Assembly: GCF_003865015.1 (NCBI RefSeq)
Contig: NZ_BHVV01000002.1
Coordinates: 62,001-126,000, forward strand
Direction of reading: 5' to 3'
Length of the DNA stretch: 64,000 nt
Origin: Sulfurisoma sediminicola
GTDB taxonomy: Bacteria; Pseudomonadota; Gammaproteobacteria; Burkholderiales; Rhodocyclaceae
In this document: in pieces, positions 32,107 to 42,212 of the stretch
Numbering within the stretch: position 1 is the stretch's first letter
Layout: every line of letters begins with the position of its first letter
Position numbers and translations under genes: made by a program
The notes under the pieces: generated by a model
Databases searched by the model: none
Told to the model about the DNA's origin: nothing
What the model saw: the letters and a program-made list of their open reading frames with translations, nothing else

Positions 32107-32195
32107 AAAGTCGGCGCTGATAAAGCAACTGCGCTACAAGGCGGTCGAGCAAGAAACGCTCTCCTCGCCGTAGCGGATGGCGATACGGCGCAGGA
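32104..32195. repeat. Spacer with truncated dispersed-repeat core
   Basis: AAAAAGTCGGCGCTGATAAA starts at the pccA stop and equals the first 14 or so bases of the dispersed palindromic repeat. The rest of the repeat is absent. No gene or clear terminator is visible in the remaining spacer. Confidence 0.4.
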
Positions 32196-33116
32196 TCAGT
32201 GTGGCGGCCGGTCGAGATCCCGGTCGAGATGGGAAAGCGGATCTTCCTGCGGCTCCAGGTGGGTCGTCACATGGGCGTAAGGCACGGCGCCACGGATGTC
32301 GGCCTCGATCCGTTCCGACCAGTCGTGGCCATGCTGCACAGTCCATTGCCCCGGCACCAGGACGTGCAGGGTCACGAAGGCGCGGCTGCCCGCCTGGCGG
32401 GTACGCAGCGCATGGAAGTCCAGGCCCTGCCGGCGGTAGCCGTCGAGTACCGCCTCGATCTGCCCGAGTTCCGGCGCTGCCAGCGACACGTCCATCAGAC
32501 CCGCCGCCGAGCGGTGCATCAGTTGCCAGCCGGTCCAGACGATGTTCGCCGCCACCAGCAGGGCGATGGCCGGGTCCAGCCACAGCCATCCCGTCAGCCA
32601 GACCAGCCCGACGCCGACGATGACTCCGGCGGACGTCCACACATCCGTGAGTAGGTGATGGGCGTCGGCCTCCAGCGTGATGGAGCGGTGCTTGCGGCCG
32701 ACTCCCAACAAGATGCGGGCGGTGGCCAGGTTGATGATCGATGCCGCCACCGACACGGCCAGGCCGATGCCGATGGCCTCGATCGCCTGCGGATGGAGCA
32801 GGCGGTCGACGGCGGCATAGCCGATGCTCAACGCGGCCAGAAGAATAAGGAAGCCCTCGAACGCGCTGGAGAAATACTCGGCCTTGCCATGCCCGTGGGC
32901 GTGGTCGTCGTCTGCCGGCAGCGCCGCCAGCGTGAGCATCCACAGGGCCATCAGCGCCCCCGCGAGGTTCACGAACGACTCGATGGCATCGGACAACAGG
33001 CCGACCGAACCGGTCAGCCGCCAGGCGATGCCCTTGAGCAGGATGGTGGATAGCGCTGCCGCAATGGACAGCCAGGCGTAGCGCTTGAGCGAAGTAGGTT
33101 GCATGGCAGGGGCCAT
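32196..33116 (-). CDS. Cation diffusion facilitator (CDF) metal transporter
   Basis: A 306-residue membrane protein with six segments. [19 protein letters not shown] carries the first metal-site acidic residues (D and E/N pattern), [17 protein letters not shown] the histidine loop and KAE signature, and [18 protein letters not shown] the second HxxxD site. The cytoplasmic C-terminal domain (from about residue 205) includes a [20 protein letters not shown] stretch with metal-binding histidines. It exports divalent cations such as Zn, Co or Fe. A start at the fifth codon (Met) is equally possible. It is divergent from an RND metal efflux operon. Confidence 0.9.
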   Translation of the reverse strand: MAPAMQPTSLKRYAWLSIAAALSTILLKGIAWRLTGSVGLLSDAIESFVNLAGALMALWMLTLAALPADDDHAHGHGKAEYFSSAFEGFLILLAALSIGYAAVDRLLHPQAIEAIGIGLAVSVAASIINLATARILLGVGRKHRSITLEADAHHLLTDVWTSAGVIVGVGLVWLTGWLWLDPAIALLVAANIVWTGWQLMHRSAAGLMDVSLAAPELGQIEAVLDGYRRQGLDFHALRTRQAGSRAFVTLHVLVPGQWTVQHGHDWSERIEADIRGAVPYAHVTTHLEPQEDPLSHLDRDLDRPPH

Positions 33117-33206
33117 TCTAGCGGCTGGTACACTTGGTCCAACCTTAAGGAAGCCTTAATCGGGCGACACGACAATCGCGCCACTCAAAGACGCCAAAGG
33201 GTCCAC

Positions 33207-34307
33207 ATGGCCGCCCCACTTCGCAGCTTTCTTTGCATCCTCCTCCTGCCGCTGCTGGCGAGCCCCGCCTGCGCCGCCGACGATTTGGTCCGGCTCACCC
33301 CGGAACAGCTTAGCCGTGCCGGGGTGGTTACATCCACCCTCGCCGACATGAAGGCGGGCGGAGCCATCCGTCTGCCGGCTCAGGTGGTAGTGCCCCCGTC
33401 GCAGATCGAGGTCATGGCCGCGCCGTTGCCGGCCATGGTGGGTGCGGTAAGTGTCGCCTACGGCGAGACGGTGAAGAAAGGCCAGTTGCTGGCGCGTCTG
33501 CGAGGGGCGCAGCTGCTCGAATTGCAGCGCGACTATGCCAACGCCCAGGCACAGGCCGGTCTTGCCGCCGAAAATCTGCGGCGCGACGAAAACCTCTTCT
33601 CCGATGGCATCATCGCCCAGGGGCGCCTCTCGGCTACCCGTGCGGCCGAACGGCAGGCTGCCCTGCTTCTCGCCGAGAGGCGCCAGGCTTTGCAACTCGC
33701 CGGTGCAGCAGCCCCCGGGGCGGGGTCGCCAACCATGTCGGGCAGCGCGGAGATCCGTGCCCCCTTCGATGGCGTGGTGATCGAGGCTGCCGCCCAGCCG
33801 GGCAGCCGCGTTGACGCCATGACGCCGCTGTTCAAGCTGGGCCGGCTTGCCCCGCTCTGGCTGGAAATACAGGCGGCGCCGGCGCAGGCGGCCGGCATCG
33901 CGCGTGGCGATGCCGTCAGCATTCCGGGCTGTGCCCTGTCCGGTCGGGTTATTCTGGTCGCGCCGCACATGCAGACCACCAGCCAGTCGCTGCTGATTCG
34001 CGCGGAATTGCGCAAGCCCGACGGCTGCATCCGGCCCTTCCAGTACGTGCAAACGGAAATTGCCTCGGCGCAGCTGTTGGCTGAGCGGACCTGGCGCGTT
34101 CCTCCGTCGGCGCTGGTTCGCCACCGGGGGCTGATCTGGGTGTTCGTCGAGGCGGCCGGCGGATTCCGTCCGGTTGCCGTCACGGTGCTCTACGAGGCAC
34201 CCGACGCCGCGATGGTGGCGGCCGACCTCCCCGCTGCCACCCGGCTGGCGGTGAAGGGCGTAGCCACGCTCAAGGCTTCCTGGCTGGGCCTCGGCGGAGG
34301 CCAGTGA
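33207..34307 (+). CDS. RND efflux periplasmic adaptor (CzcB/CusB-like)
   Basis: A 366-residue membrane-fusion protein. A signal peptide ends at ASPACAADD (about residue 25). Barrel-sandwich halves are APLPAMVGAVSVAYGETVKK and GSAEIRAPFDGVVIEAAAQPG, separated by a helical hairpin rich in Ala, Gln and Arg. It links the inner-membrane pump to the outer-membrane channel. It is the first gene of a five-gene operon, one base before the pump gene. Confidence 0.85.
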   Translation: MAAPLRSFLCILLLPLLASPACAADDLVRLTPEQLSRAGVVTSTLADMKAGGAIRLPAQVVVPPSQIEVMAAPLPAMVGAVSVAYGETVKKGQLLARLRGAQLLELQRDYANAQAQAGLAAENLRRDENLFSDGIIAQGRLSATRAAERQAALLLAERRQALQLAGAAAPGAGSPTMSGSAEIRAPFDGVVIEAAAQPGSRVDAMTPLFKLGRLAPLWLEIQAAPAQAAGIARGDAVSIPGCALSGRVILVAPHMQTTSQSLLIRAELRKPDGCIRPFQYVQTEIASAQLLAERTWRVPPSALVRHRGLIWVFVEAAGGFRPVAVTVLYEAPDAAMVAADLPAATRLAVKGVATLKASWLGLGGGQ

Positions 34308-34308
34308 A

Positions 34309-37300
34309 ATGTTGCAGAAGCTGGTCGAATTCGCGCTGACCCAGCGCCTGCTGGTGCTGATCGCGACGCTGCTGCTGGTCGGCGCCGGCATCTACGGCTT
34401 CCGCGGACTGCCGATCGACGCCTTTCCCGACGTCTCCTCGACCCAGGTCAAGATCATCGTCAAGGCGCCGGGCATGACGCCGGAGGAAGTCGAGGCGCGG
34501 GTCGTCATGCCGATCGAGCTGGAAATGCTCGGCATTCCGAAGCAGCGCAGCCTGCGCGCCGTGGCCAAGTACGCGATCGCCGACATCACCCTCGACTTCG
34601 AGGATGGGGCCGACATCTATTGGGCGCGGCAGCAGGTATCGGAGCGCCTGGTGACCGCGATGAAGGATTTCCCTGCCGACGTTTCCGGCGGGCTGGCGCC
34701 GATCACCACGCCGCTGGGCGAGATGCTGATGTTCACCGTCGAGGGCAATCTGTCGCTGGCGGAGAAGCGCAGCCTGCTCGACTGGGTGATTCGGCCGCAG
34801 CTGCGCACGCTGCCGGGCGTCGCCGACGTCAATGCCCTGGGCGGCCATGTGCGCAGCTTCGAGGTGGTGCCCAACCTGCTTGCGCTGAAGGCGCGCGGCC
34901 TCACCCTCAACGACCTGCGCCGCGCGCTCGAGGCCAACAACCGCAACGATGGCGCCGGGCGCCTCACCGATGGCGAGGAATCGCTGCTGGTGCGGGTCGA
35001 GGGCAGCGTCAAGACGCTCGACGACCTGCGCGCCATCCTCGTGCCCGATCCGCATACGACGCACCCGCCGCATGTCACCCGCGTCGGCGACGTGGCGACG
35101 GTGCGCATCGGCAGCCTGACCCGCTACGGCTTCGTCACCCGCGGCGGCAAGGAGGAGGCGGTGGAGGGCCTGGTGCTCGGCCTGCGCGGCGCCAATGCGC
35201 GCACCGTGGTCGAGGGCGTGCGCGCCAAACTGGCCGAGATCGCGCCTTCGCTGCCACCGGGCGTGACGACGAAGATCTTCTACGATCGCGGCGCCCTGGT
35301 GGATCGCGCCGTCGGCACGGTGTCGAAGGCGCTGTACGAGGCCATCGTGCTGGTGCTGGTGCTGCTGCTGGCCTTCCTCGGCAATTTGCGTGCCGCCATC
35401 GCCGTGGCCTGCGTGCTGCCGCTCGCTGCGCTGGTGACCTTCATCCTGATGAGCGCCTTCGGCATGTCGGCCAACCTTATGAGCCTCGGCGGACTGGCCA
35501 TCGCCATCGGCATGCTCGTCGATGCCGCGGTAGTGGTGGTGGAGAACGTCGAGAGTCAGCTCGCCGAGCCGGCGGGCGCGAAGCTGCCCTTCCTCCATCG
35601 CATCTATCGCGCCGTGCGCGAGGTGACGGAACCGGTGGTGTCGGGCATGGCCATCATCGTCATCGTCTTCCTGCCGCTGCTGACGCTGCAGGGGCTGGAG
35701 GGCAAGCTCTTCATTCCGGTGGCGCTGACCATCGTCTTCGCGCTGTCGGGCTCGCTGCTGCTGTCGCTGACCGTGATTCCCGTGCTGACGTCGTATCTGT
35801 TGAAGCCGACGGCGGGGCACCACGAGCCGTGGCTGCCGCGCCAGGCGATGCGGCTTTACGAACCGCTGCTGGCCTGGAGCCTCGCCAATTCCCGCAAGGT
35901 GATCATGACGGCGGTGGCGGCGCTCGCTGCGACGGTCGCCGCCTTCTTCCTGCTCGGCAAGACCTTCATGCCGACGATGGACGAGGGCGACATCCTGATG
36001 CAACTGGCCAAGCTGCCCTCGATCGGCCTGGAACAGAGCGCGCAGACGGACATGGCGGTGCAGAAGGCGCTGCTCGAACGGGTGCCGGAGATCAAGGACA
36101 TCGTCGCCCGCACTGGTTCCGATGAACTCGGCCTCGACCCGATGGGCCTCAACGAGACCGACAGCTTCCTCGTGCTGGCGCCGCGCGAGCAATGGCGCCG
36201 GCCGGACAAGGAATGGCTGACCGACGAGATCCGCAAGGTGCTGGCCGAGTTCCCCGGCATGGACATCGCCTTCACCCAGCCGATCGAGATGCGCGTTTCC
36301 GAAATGCTCACCGGCACGCGCGGCGATCTGGCGATCAAGGTGTTCGGCACCGACCTCGCCGCACTCAACGCGCTGGCCGAGAAGATCGCCGGCCTGCTCA
36401 AGACCGTGCCCGGTGCGCAGGACGTGCTCACCGTCAAGAATGAGGGCGTGCAGTATTTCACCGTCGACGTCGACCGCCTGATGGCCGGGCGTTTCGGGCT
36501 CTCCATCGAGGACATCGCCACCGCGCTGCGAGCCCAGGTCGAGGGCCAGTCGCTGGGGCTGGTGCTCGAAGGCGGCCGCCGCACGCCGCTGGTGATTCGC
36601 GGCAGCGACGAAGTGCGCATGTCGCCGGCCCTGTTCGCCGGCGTGCATCTGGCGCTGCCCAACGGCGAGACCGTGCCGCTGTCGGCCGTGGCCAGCCTCA
36701 AACGCGTCGCCGGGCCGGTGAAGGTCGACCACGAAAACGCCGCACGCCTCGTCGTGATCCAAGCGAATGTCACCGGACGCGACTTGGTCGGTTTCGTCGA
36801 GGAGGCCAAGGCCAAGGTCGCTGCCGAGGTCAAGCTGCCGGCGGGCTATCGCCTGGCCTGGGGCGGCCAGTTCGAGAACCAGCAGCGCGCCGCCAAGCGC
36901 CTGATGCTGGTCGTGCCCGTGGCGCTGGCGCTGATCTTCCATATCCTGTTCACCACCTTCGGTTCGGTGCGGCAGGCGGCGATGGTCTTCGTCAACATTC
37001 CGTTCGCCCTGATCGGCGGCGTTTTTGCGCTGCTGATCGCCGGCGAGTATCTCTCGGTGCCGGCATCGGTCGGCTTCATCGCACTGCTCGGCATCGCCGT
37101 GCTCAACGGCCTGGTGCTGATCTCCTACTTCAACCAGCTGCGGGCGCTGGGCATGCCGCTCGAGCGCGTGGTGATCGAGGGTTCGAAGCGGCGCCTGCGG
37201 CCGGTGCTGATGACGGCCTCGATCGCCGCCTTCGGCTTGGTGCCGCTGCTGTTCGCCAGCGGTCCCGGCTCGGAAATCCAAAGGCCTTTGGCCATCGTCG

Positions 37301-37380
37301 TCATCGGCGGGCTCGTCACCTCGACGCTGCTGACGCTGGTGATGCTGCCCATCCTCTACCGTCGCTGGGGAGCCCAATGA
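34309..37380 (+). CDS. Heavy-metal RND efflux pump (CzcA/CusA family)
   Basis: A 1023-residue inner-membrane proton-driven pump with 12 membrane segments and two large periplasmic loops. The N terminus FALTQRLLVLIATLLLVGAG, FPDVSSTQVKIIVKAPGMTP, the fourth-helix GMLVDAAVVVVENVESQ and the TFMPTMDEGDILMQL stretch are those of HME-RND pumps rather than drug pumps. VLNGLVLISYFNQLR is in helix 10. It overlaps the DUF3240 gene by 4 bases. The metal is unknown; the CusA-type methionines cannot be judged by eye. Confidence 0.9.
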   Translation: MLQKLVEFALTQRLLVLIATLLLVGAGIYGFRGLPIDAFPDVSSTQVKIIVKAPGMTPEEVEARVVMPIELEMLGIPKQRSLRAVAKYAIADITLDFEDGADIYWARQQVSERLVTAMKDFPADVSGGLAPITTPLGEMLMFTVEGNLSLAEKRSLLDWVIRPQLRTLPGVADVNALGGHVRSFEVVPNLLALKARGLTLNDLRRALEANNRNDGAGRLTDGEESLLVRVEGSVKTLDDLRAILVPDPHTTHPPHVTRVGDVATVRIGSLTRYGFVTRGGKEEAVEGLVLGLRGANARTVVEGVRAKLAEIAPSLPPGVTTKIFYDRGALVDRAVGTVSKALYEAIVLVLVLLLAFLGNLRAAIAVACVLPLAALVTFILMSAFGMSANLMSLGGLAIAIGMLVDAAVVVVENVESQLAEPAGAKLPFLHRIYRAVREVTEPVVSGMAIIVIVFLPLLTLQGLEGKLFIPVALTIVFALSGSLLLSLTVIPVLTSYLLKPTAGHHEPWLPRQAMRLYEPLLAWSLANSRKVIMTAVAALAATVAAFFLLGKTFMPTMDEGDILMQLAKLPSIGLEQSAQTDMAVQKALLERVPEIKDIVARTGSDELGLDPMGLNETDSFLVLAPREQWRRPDKEWLTDEIRKVLAEFPGMDIAFTQPIEMRVSEMLTGTRGDLAIKVFGTDLAALNALAEKIAGLLKTVPGAQDVLTVKNEGVQYFTVDVDRLMAGRFGLSIEDIATALRAQVEGQSLGLVLEGGRRTPLVIRGSDEVRMSPALFAGVHLALPNGETVPLSAVASLKRVAGPVKVDHENAARLVVIQANVTGRDLVGFVEEAKAKVAAEVKLPAGYRLAWGGQFENQQRAAKRLMLVVPVALALIFHILFTTFGSVRQAAMVFVNIPFALIGGVFALLIAGEYLSVPASVGFIALLGIAVLNGLVLISYFNQLRALGMPLERVVIEGSKRRLRPVLMTASIAAFGLVPLLFASGPGSEIQRPLAIVVIGGLVTSTLLTLVMLPILYRRWGAQ

Positions 37381-37688
37381 AACGCCTCGACGCCTGCCTC
37401 AAACTGACCCTGCCGCGCGCGCTGGAAGCGCGCATCCTCGACCATCTGCTGCAGCATCCGCAGTGGGTCGGCCCCTTCGTCACCCACCCGGTCGAGGGGC
37501 ACGGCGATCCCGATCGCATCGAAAGCGCGGCCGAGCAGGTGCGCGGCCGCGCCGAGCGCGTGCAGATCGAGATCCTGCTGGACGCGAACTACGTCGACGA
37601 CCTGCTGCGCGAACTGCGCGCCGAACTGCCAAGCGGCGACGTGGTCTGGCGGCTGTCGCCGGTCACCGCAGCGGGGACGCTCGCATGA
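37377..37688 (+). CDS. DUF3240-type small protein of metal efflux operon
   Basis: A 103-residue cytoplasmic protein with a PII-like ferredoxin-fold pattern (CLKLTLPRALEARILDHLLQ, FVTHPVEGHGDP, ERVQIEILLDANYVDDLLRE). Such small proteins commonly sit in metal RND operons and may sense metal or nucleotide. It overlaps the pump and the TolC-like gene by 4 bases each, so it is firmly within the operon. Confidence 0.75.
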   Translation: MKRLDACLKLTLPRALEARILDHLLQHPQWVGPFVTHPVEGHGDPDRIESAAEQVRGRAERVQIEILLDANYVDDLLRELRAELPSGDVVWRLSPVTAAGTLA

Positions 37689-38947
37689 AACGCTCTCTGC
37701 TGCTGGCCCTGGCCCTGCCCCTGGCGGCAGTCGCTGCCGACTTCCCCGATCTGCCGCCCGCCGCGCAGGTGGCGCAGGCGCTGCGCAAGCATCCGACGGT
37801 GCGCGTGGCGGAGGCGGGCCTGCGCGCCGAGAACGCCGGCCGCGACCGGCTCGAGGCGGGCCCGCACGAGTTCGCGCTGCGCCTGCTGAGCCAGCAGCGC
37901 CAGGATCGCCCCCTCGACGTCACCTACCGCGAATACGAGGTCGGTGTCGAGCGCGCCGTGCGCTTGCCGGGAAAGGCAGGCAAGGACGCAGAAATTGGCG
38001 CGGCCGGGGTCGAGCAGGCGCAGCTCGTGCTGGGCGACGCCCTGCACGAGAGCGCGCGGCTGCTGCTCTCCCGCTGGTTCGAATGGCAGCGCGAGACCGC
38101 CGCGGTCCGCGAATGGGCGGCGCAGGCGGAGACGCTGCGCGCGCTGCACGGCGCGGTGCTGAAGAAAGTCGGCGCCGGCGACACGCCGCGCTTGGAGTCC
38201 CTGCTCTCGGAGGCGCAGCTGGCGCAGGCCGAGGCGCAGCTGGCGCAGGCGCGTTCGCGGCTTGACCGGGTTGCCGACGAGCTGGCACAGCAGTTCCCGG
38301 GCATAACGCTGCCCGCCGAGGTTCCGCGGCAGACGCCGCAGGCCCTTGCCGGCGCGGAGGCCTCGCCGGAAGCCTGGCGCGAGCGCATCCTCGCCCACAA
38401 CCATGAACTCGGCGTCGCCCGTTCCGCCGCCCGGCGCGGCCGACTCATGGCGCAACGGCTCGACGCCGAGCGCCTGCCCGATCCGACGCTCGGCGTGAAG
38501 TACGCCTCCGAACGCGACGGCCAGGAACGCATCGTCGGCCTGCACGTGAGCATTCCCCTGCCGGGCGAGGCGCGCGCCGCGACCGCGCGCGCCGGCAGCG
38601 CCGAGGCCGATGCCGCCGCCGCGCGCGAGGCGCTGGCGCTGGCCAAGGTCGAAGCCGAGGCGCGCCGCACGCTGAGCCTGGCGCGGAGCGCCCATGTGCA
38701 ATGGCAGCGCCTGGCCGACGTCGCCGCGCGCATGGAGGACAACGCGCGGCTGCTGGAGAAGGCCTGGCGTCTCGGCGAAGGGCAGTTCTCCGACCTGCAG
38801 CAGGCCCGGCGCCAGGCGATCGAGACGCGTCTGGCGGCGACGCAGGCGCAGCTCGACGCCAACGAGGCGCGCTACCGACTGCTGCTCGACGCCCACGAAC
38901 TGTGGGATATGGACGAGGCCGGCGCCGACGGCACGCCGCCGCAGTGA
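37685..38947 (+). CDS. Outer-membrane efflux channel (TolC/CzcC family)
   Basis: A 420-residue outer-membrane factor. The signal peptide ends at LAAVAAD (about residue 17). Long Ala/Gln/Arg/Glu helices (EAQLAQAEAQLAQARSRLDR and AEADAAAAREALALAKVEAE) form the coiled-coil barrel and appear in two halves. Local DNA repeats encode the QLAQAEAQLAQA stretch. It completes the tripartite metal efflux system. Confidence 0.85.
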   Translation: MKRSLLLALALPLAAVAADFPDLPPAAQVAQALRKHPTVRVAEAGLRAENAGRDRLEAGPHEFALRLLSQQRQDRPLDVTYREYEVGVERAVRLPGKAGKDAEIGAAGVEQAQLVLGDALHESARLLLSRWFEWQRETAAVREWAAQAETLRALHGAVLKKVGAGDTPRLESLLSEAQLAQAEAQLAQARSRLDRVADELAQQFPGITLPAEVPRQTPQALAGAEASPEAWRERILAHNHELGVARSAARRGRLMAQRLDAERLPDPTLGVKYASERDGQERIVGLHVSIPLPGEARAATARAGSAEADAAAAREALALAKVEAEARRTLSLARSAHVQWQRLADVAARMEDNARLLEKAWRLGEGQFSDLQQARRQAIETRLAATQAQLDANEARYRLLLDAHELWDMDEAGADGTPPQ

Positions 38948-38964
38948 CACGCGATAATGCGCGG

Positions 38965-39738
38965 ATGACCTCTTCCGCCCTGACCGCCACGCTGTTGCTG
39001 GCGCTTTGCCTCTGCGCATCGCCGGCACGGGCCGAGGAACCGCCGGCGGCCACGCCCTACCGGCCCACGGTATCCAATCCGGCCGAACTGTCTGCGCCGG
39101 GCTGGCTGGAGGTCGAGGCGGGCCACACGCGCAGCAAGGGCGGCGACGCTGCCTGGCAGGACTCGACGCCGTGGCTGCTGAAGCTCGCCTTCAGCGAAGA
39201 CTTCGGCATCCTGCTGGGCGGCGATGCCGCCCTCGGCGAAACCGATGCCGCGGGTGTGCGCACGCGCGGCCATGGCGACACCACGCTGACCTTCAAGCAC
39301 CACTGGGGCGCGGGCGAGGACGCGGCCTTCGGCCTCGAATGGGGCGCCAAGTTCGCCACCGCATCGAACGGGCTCGGCACGGGCAAGCAGGACTATGTCA
39401 TGAACGGCATCTACAGCCGCGACATCGGCGATGTGCGCATCGACGCCAATCTCGGGGCGACCCGGCTGGGTCTCGAAACCGCCGGCATGGCGCGCTGGCA
39501 GTATGCCGGCGCCGTCGCCGCGTCGCGCCCGCTCGGCGAACGCTGGTCCGCCGCGCTGGAGCTGTCCAGCAGCTACCGGCGCGGCGACGCGACCTCGAGC
39601 CAGTGGCTGGCCGCCCTCGGCTACGCCATGACGAAACGCCTGGTGTTCGACTTCGGCGTGGACGGCCGCCTGACCGAGGCTGCGCCGAACTGGTCGGCGT
39701 TCCTCGGCGTGACCTACCTCACTGCCCGGCTCTGGTAG
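38965..39738 (+). CDS. Predicted outer-membrane beta-barrel protein of the efflux locus
   Basis: A 257-residue exported protein (signal peptide to ASPARAEE, about residue 23) built of alternating beta strands ending in an aromatic (TYLTARLW), the outer-membrane insertion signal. Strands such as DTTLTFKHHWGAGEDAAFGL and KRLVFDFGVDGRLTEAAPNW resemble the small transporter-like outer-membrane proteins often found beside metal or aromatic loci. It follows the TolC-like gene by 17 bases. A GATAAT -10-like box lies just upstream. Function unknown. Confidence 0.7.
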   Translation: MTSSALTATLLLALCLCASPARAEEPPAATPYRPTVSNPAELSAPGWLEVEAGHTRSKGGDAAWQDSTPWLLKLAFSEDFGILLGGDAALGETDAAGVRTRGHGDTTLTFKHHWGAGEDAAFGLEWGAKFATASNGLGTGKQDYVMNGIYSRDIGDVRIDANLGATRLGLETAGMARWQYAGAVAASRPLGERWSAALELSSSYRRGDATSSQWLAALGYAMTKRLVFDFGVDGRLTEAAPNWSAFLGVTYLTARLW

Positions 39739-39741
39739 ACG

Positions 39742-41109
39742 TCAGATCACCAGCTCGAACCTGAGGCCGAGGATGTCGGCATTCTTCACGGTGCGGTCGC
39801 CTCCCGGATGTTCGATGCGCTGCCACAGCGGCTGGAGGTAGAACTTGCGGCTGATCTGGGCGCGGTAGTGCACCTCGACGGCGTCCTCCGAATTCACCGT
39901 CTCGTTGCCGGCCGCCGCCTGGGCTTCGCGCCAGGCGCCGCCGTAGCGCCCGCGCGTGAAGGCGATGCCCAAATGGTCATCTTCGCGACTCGCCGCGATG
40001 CCGCGGACGCTGACGCCGACATTGAACGCGTCGCGCAAGGCGCTCGACCGTCCGTCGGTCATGCTGTAGCGGCCGAAGACCGCGAGCCGCCGCAGCGGAT
40101 TGCCGTCGAGGCGGAACAGCGTGCGCTCGGCCAGCAGGTAGGCGCCCCAGCTCGGCTGGCGCAGCGGAGTGCCGGCGGCGTCGACGGCGAAAAGATCGTC
40201 GGCCTTGGCCGTGTAACGCCATGCACCGACCGCATATTTCGCGATGGTGTCATAGCGCTCGTGCACCACCATCGCCGGCGTCTGCGGCACGGCGGCGGGC
40301 TGGGTGGGCTCGAAGGCGTGGCCGAACTCCGCCGGCATCCAGCCGATCTCCGCGATGGTGAAACTGCCGTCGCCCTTGTTGAACTGCACATGCGTACCTT
40401 TGGGATTGACGGGATCGCCCGGCACGCCGTCGAGCACGGCGGCCTGCGCGTAGAGCGTCTGGTCGTCCGACACCAGCTTGCCGCGCAAGCCGAAGCTCGA
40501 GGTGTTGAAGATCGACGGCCCGCGCGTCAGCGCCAGCTCGCCCGATGCGCCATAGGGCGGCTGCACGAAGACCGCGGCCGAGTCGAGGACCGAGAATTCG
40601 GAGTCGATCGGGTAGAGGCCGGCGAGCAGCGAGGCACGACCGGCGTCGAAGTTCTTCTGCAGCCAGCCATGGAGAATCTTGGTGGTATTGGTCGGCGTCT
40701 CGATGTTCGATACGCCGAGCGTGCTGCCGACATGGCGCGCGTTGAACTTGCCGCCCTGCTGAGCGATGACATGCAGGTAGGCGGTGGCCTCGTTCCAGCC
40801 AAGCAGCCTGTCGAGATCGAGCTTGAACTTGGAGTCAAGGTTGCCCATGACTTCGTCACCGCTCTGGATGCCACCGCGGCTGTTGGAAAGGGCATCGAGC
40901 TTCCAGATGAATTCCGTCGTCAGTCCGGCCTTGTAGAGGTGCGCGCGCAAACCGCCCCAGTCGCCGCTCAGGGTCGTGGCGGCGTAATCGGGAGCGGCCT
41001 CTTCCGCTGGTGGCGCGGGGGTGTCAGGTGCCGCGCCGTTCTCCGCCGCCGTCGCCGCGACCGCACCGAGGAGCACTGCTGCGGACGCGGCGACGATGAG
41101 TCGACGCAA
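39742..41109 (-). CDS. oprB: Carbohydrate-selective porin (OprB family)
   Basis: A 455-residue outer-membrane porin with a signal peptide ending at ATAAEN (about residue 22), a short Pro/Ala/Glu linker, and LSGDWGGLRAHLYKAGLTTE, the family's start motif. The end (KNADILGLRFELVI) is a terminal beta strand. OprB-type porins pass sugars, though many betaproteobacterial members are of unknown specificity. It runs convergent with the preceding barrel gene, 3 bases apart. Confidence 0.85.
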   Translation of the reverse strand: MRRLIVAASAAVLLGAVAATAAENGAAPDTPAPPAEEAAPDYAATTLSGDWGGLRAHLYKAGLTTEFIWKLDALSNSRGGIQSGDEVMGNLDSKFKLDLDRLLGWNEATAYLHVIAQQGGKFNARHVGSTLGVSNIETPTNTTKILHGWLQKNFDAGRASLLAGLYPIDSEFSVLDSAAVFVQPPYGASGELALTRGPSIFNTSSFGLRGKLVSDDQTLYAQAAVLDGVPGDPVNPKGTHVQFNKGDGSFTIAEIGWMPAEFGHAFEPTQPAAVPQTPAMVVHERYDTIAKYAVGAWRYTAKADDLFAVDAAGTPLRQPSWGAYLLAERTLFRLDGNPLRRLAVFGRYSMTDGRSSALRDAFNVGVSVRGIAASREDDHLGIAFTRGRYGGAWREAQAAAGNETVNSEDAVEVHYRAQISRKFYLQPLWQRIEHPGGDRTVKNADILGLRFELVI

Positions 41110-41121
41110 GGCGGTCGTCTC

Positions 41122-42210
41122 TCAGTCGGCCGCGGGGTAGTCGATGTAGCCCTTGGCGCCGCCGGCGTAGAACGTTGCCTGGTCGAACGGCGTCAGTTGC
41201 TTGCCCTGCTGCAGCCGCGCGACGAGGTCGGGGTTGGAGATGAAGGGCTTGCCGATGGCGACCAGGTCGGCGTGCCCGCGGGCGAGGATGGCCTCCGCTC
41301 TGGCGCGGTCGAAGCCGCCGCAGGCGATGATGGCGCCGCGGTAGGCTGCGCGCAGCGCCGCCATCAGCGGATGCGCCGCGTCGTGGATCCATGAGGCGCT
41401 CTGGTCATAGACGTGCAGGAAGCCGATCTCGCGCCGGTCGAGCTCCGCTGCCAGATACGGGTAGGTCACCAGCGGATCGGGGTCGGGCAGCATGTCGTTG
41501 AAGTTGCCGTAGGGCGACTGGCGCACGGCGATGCGGCGCGGCTCGAACAGCTCGGCGACGACGTCGACGATCTCCAGCAGCAGGCGGTAGCGATTCTCCA
41601 GCGTGCCGCCGTATTGATCCTTGCGGTCGTTGAGCACGGGGCAGCGGAACTGGTCCATCAGGTAGCCGTTGGCGCCGTGGATCTCGACGCCGTCGAAGCC
41701 GGCCTTCTGCGCGAGCCAGGCGCTGTGCGCGAACTGCTGCACCACGTCCTTGACCTCGGCCGTGGACAATGCGGCCGGCGCCTCGCAGTCGACCATCGCC
41801 GGCTGGCCATCGAGGATGACGAAGGTCTGGCTGTTGGCCGCCGCCTTGTTCGAGGCGCCGGCGGGAGGGCTGGAGTCGGCGTGCAGCGCCGAATGGGCGA
41901 TGCGGCCGCAGTGCCAGAGCTGGGCGAAGATTTGGCCGCCCGCCGCATGCACGGCGTCGGTGACCTTCTTCCAGCCGGCGGCTTGTTCCTCGGTCCACAG
42001 GGCTGCCGTGCCGAGATAGCCGCGGGCGCGGTCGGAGACCGGCACGCCCTCGGACAGGATCATGCCGGCGGCGGCGCGCTGGCGGTAGTATTCGACGATC
42101 ATGGCGTTGGGGATCGCGTCGGCGTGGTCGGCGCGGCAGCGCGTCATCGGCGCCATGACGATGTGGTTGGCGAAGGTGACGGCGCCGTTGGTGAATTTGT
42201 CGAACAGCAT
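41122..42210 (-). CDS. Old yellow enzyme-family ene reductase (NemA-like)
   Basis: A 362-residue FMN oxidoreductase of the OYE family. NHIVMAPMTRCRADHADAIP holds the FMN-contact MAPMTR, IFAQLWHCGRIAHSAL the LWH.GR motif, and GFDGVEIHGANGYLMDQF the H-x-x-N substrate site (here HGAN). It reduces activated alkenes or nitro compounds with NADPH. It lies 2 bases after the VOC gene on the same strand. Confidence 0.92.
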   Translation of the reverse strand: MLFDKFTNGAVTFANHIVMAPMTRCRADHADAIPNAMIVEYYRQRAAAGMILSEGVPVSDRARGYLGTAALWTEEQAAGWKKVTDAVHAAGGQIFAQLWHCGRIAHSALHADSSPPAGASNKAAANSQTFVILDGQPAMVDCEAPAALSTAEVKDVVQQFAHSAWLAQKAGFDGVEIHGANGYLMDQFRCPVLNDRKDQYGGTLENRYRLLLEIVDVVAELFEPRRIAVRQSPYGNFNDMLPDPDPLVTYPYLAAELDRREIGFLHVYDQSASWIHDAAHPLMAALRAAYRGAIIACGGFDRARAEAILARGHADLVAIGKPFISNPDLVARLQQGKQLTPFDQATFYAGGAKGYIDYPAAD

Positions 42211-42212
42211 GA

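Noticed and set aside
38210-38265. Tandem DNA repeat in the TolC-like gene (GCGCAGGCCGAGGCGCAGCT type)
   Set aside because: It encodes heptad-like Ala/Gln/Glu segments expected in the coiled coil and looks like ordinary coding repetition.
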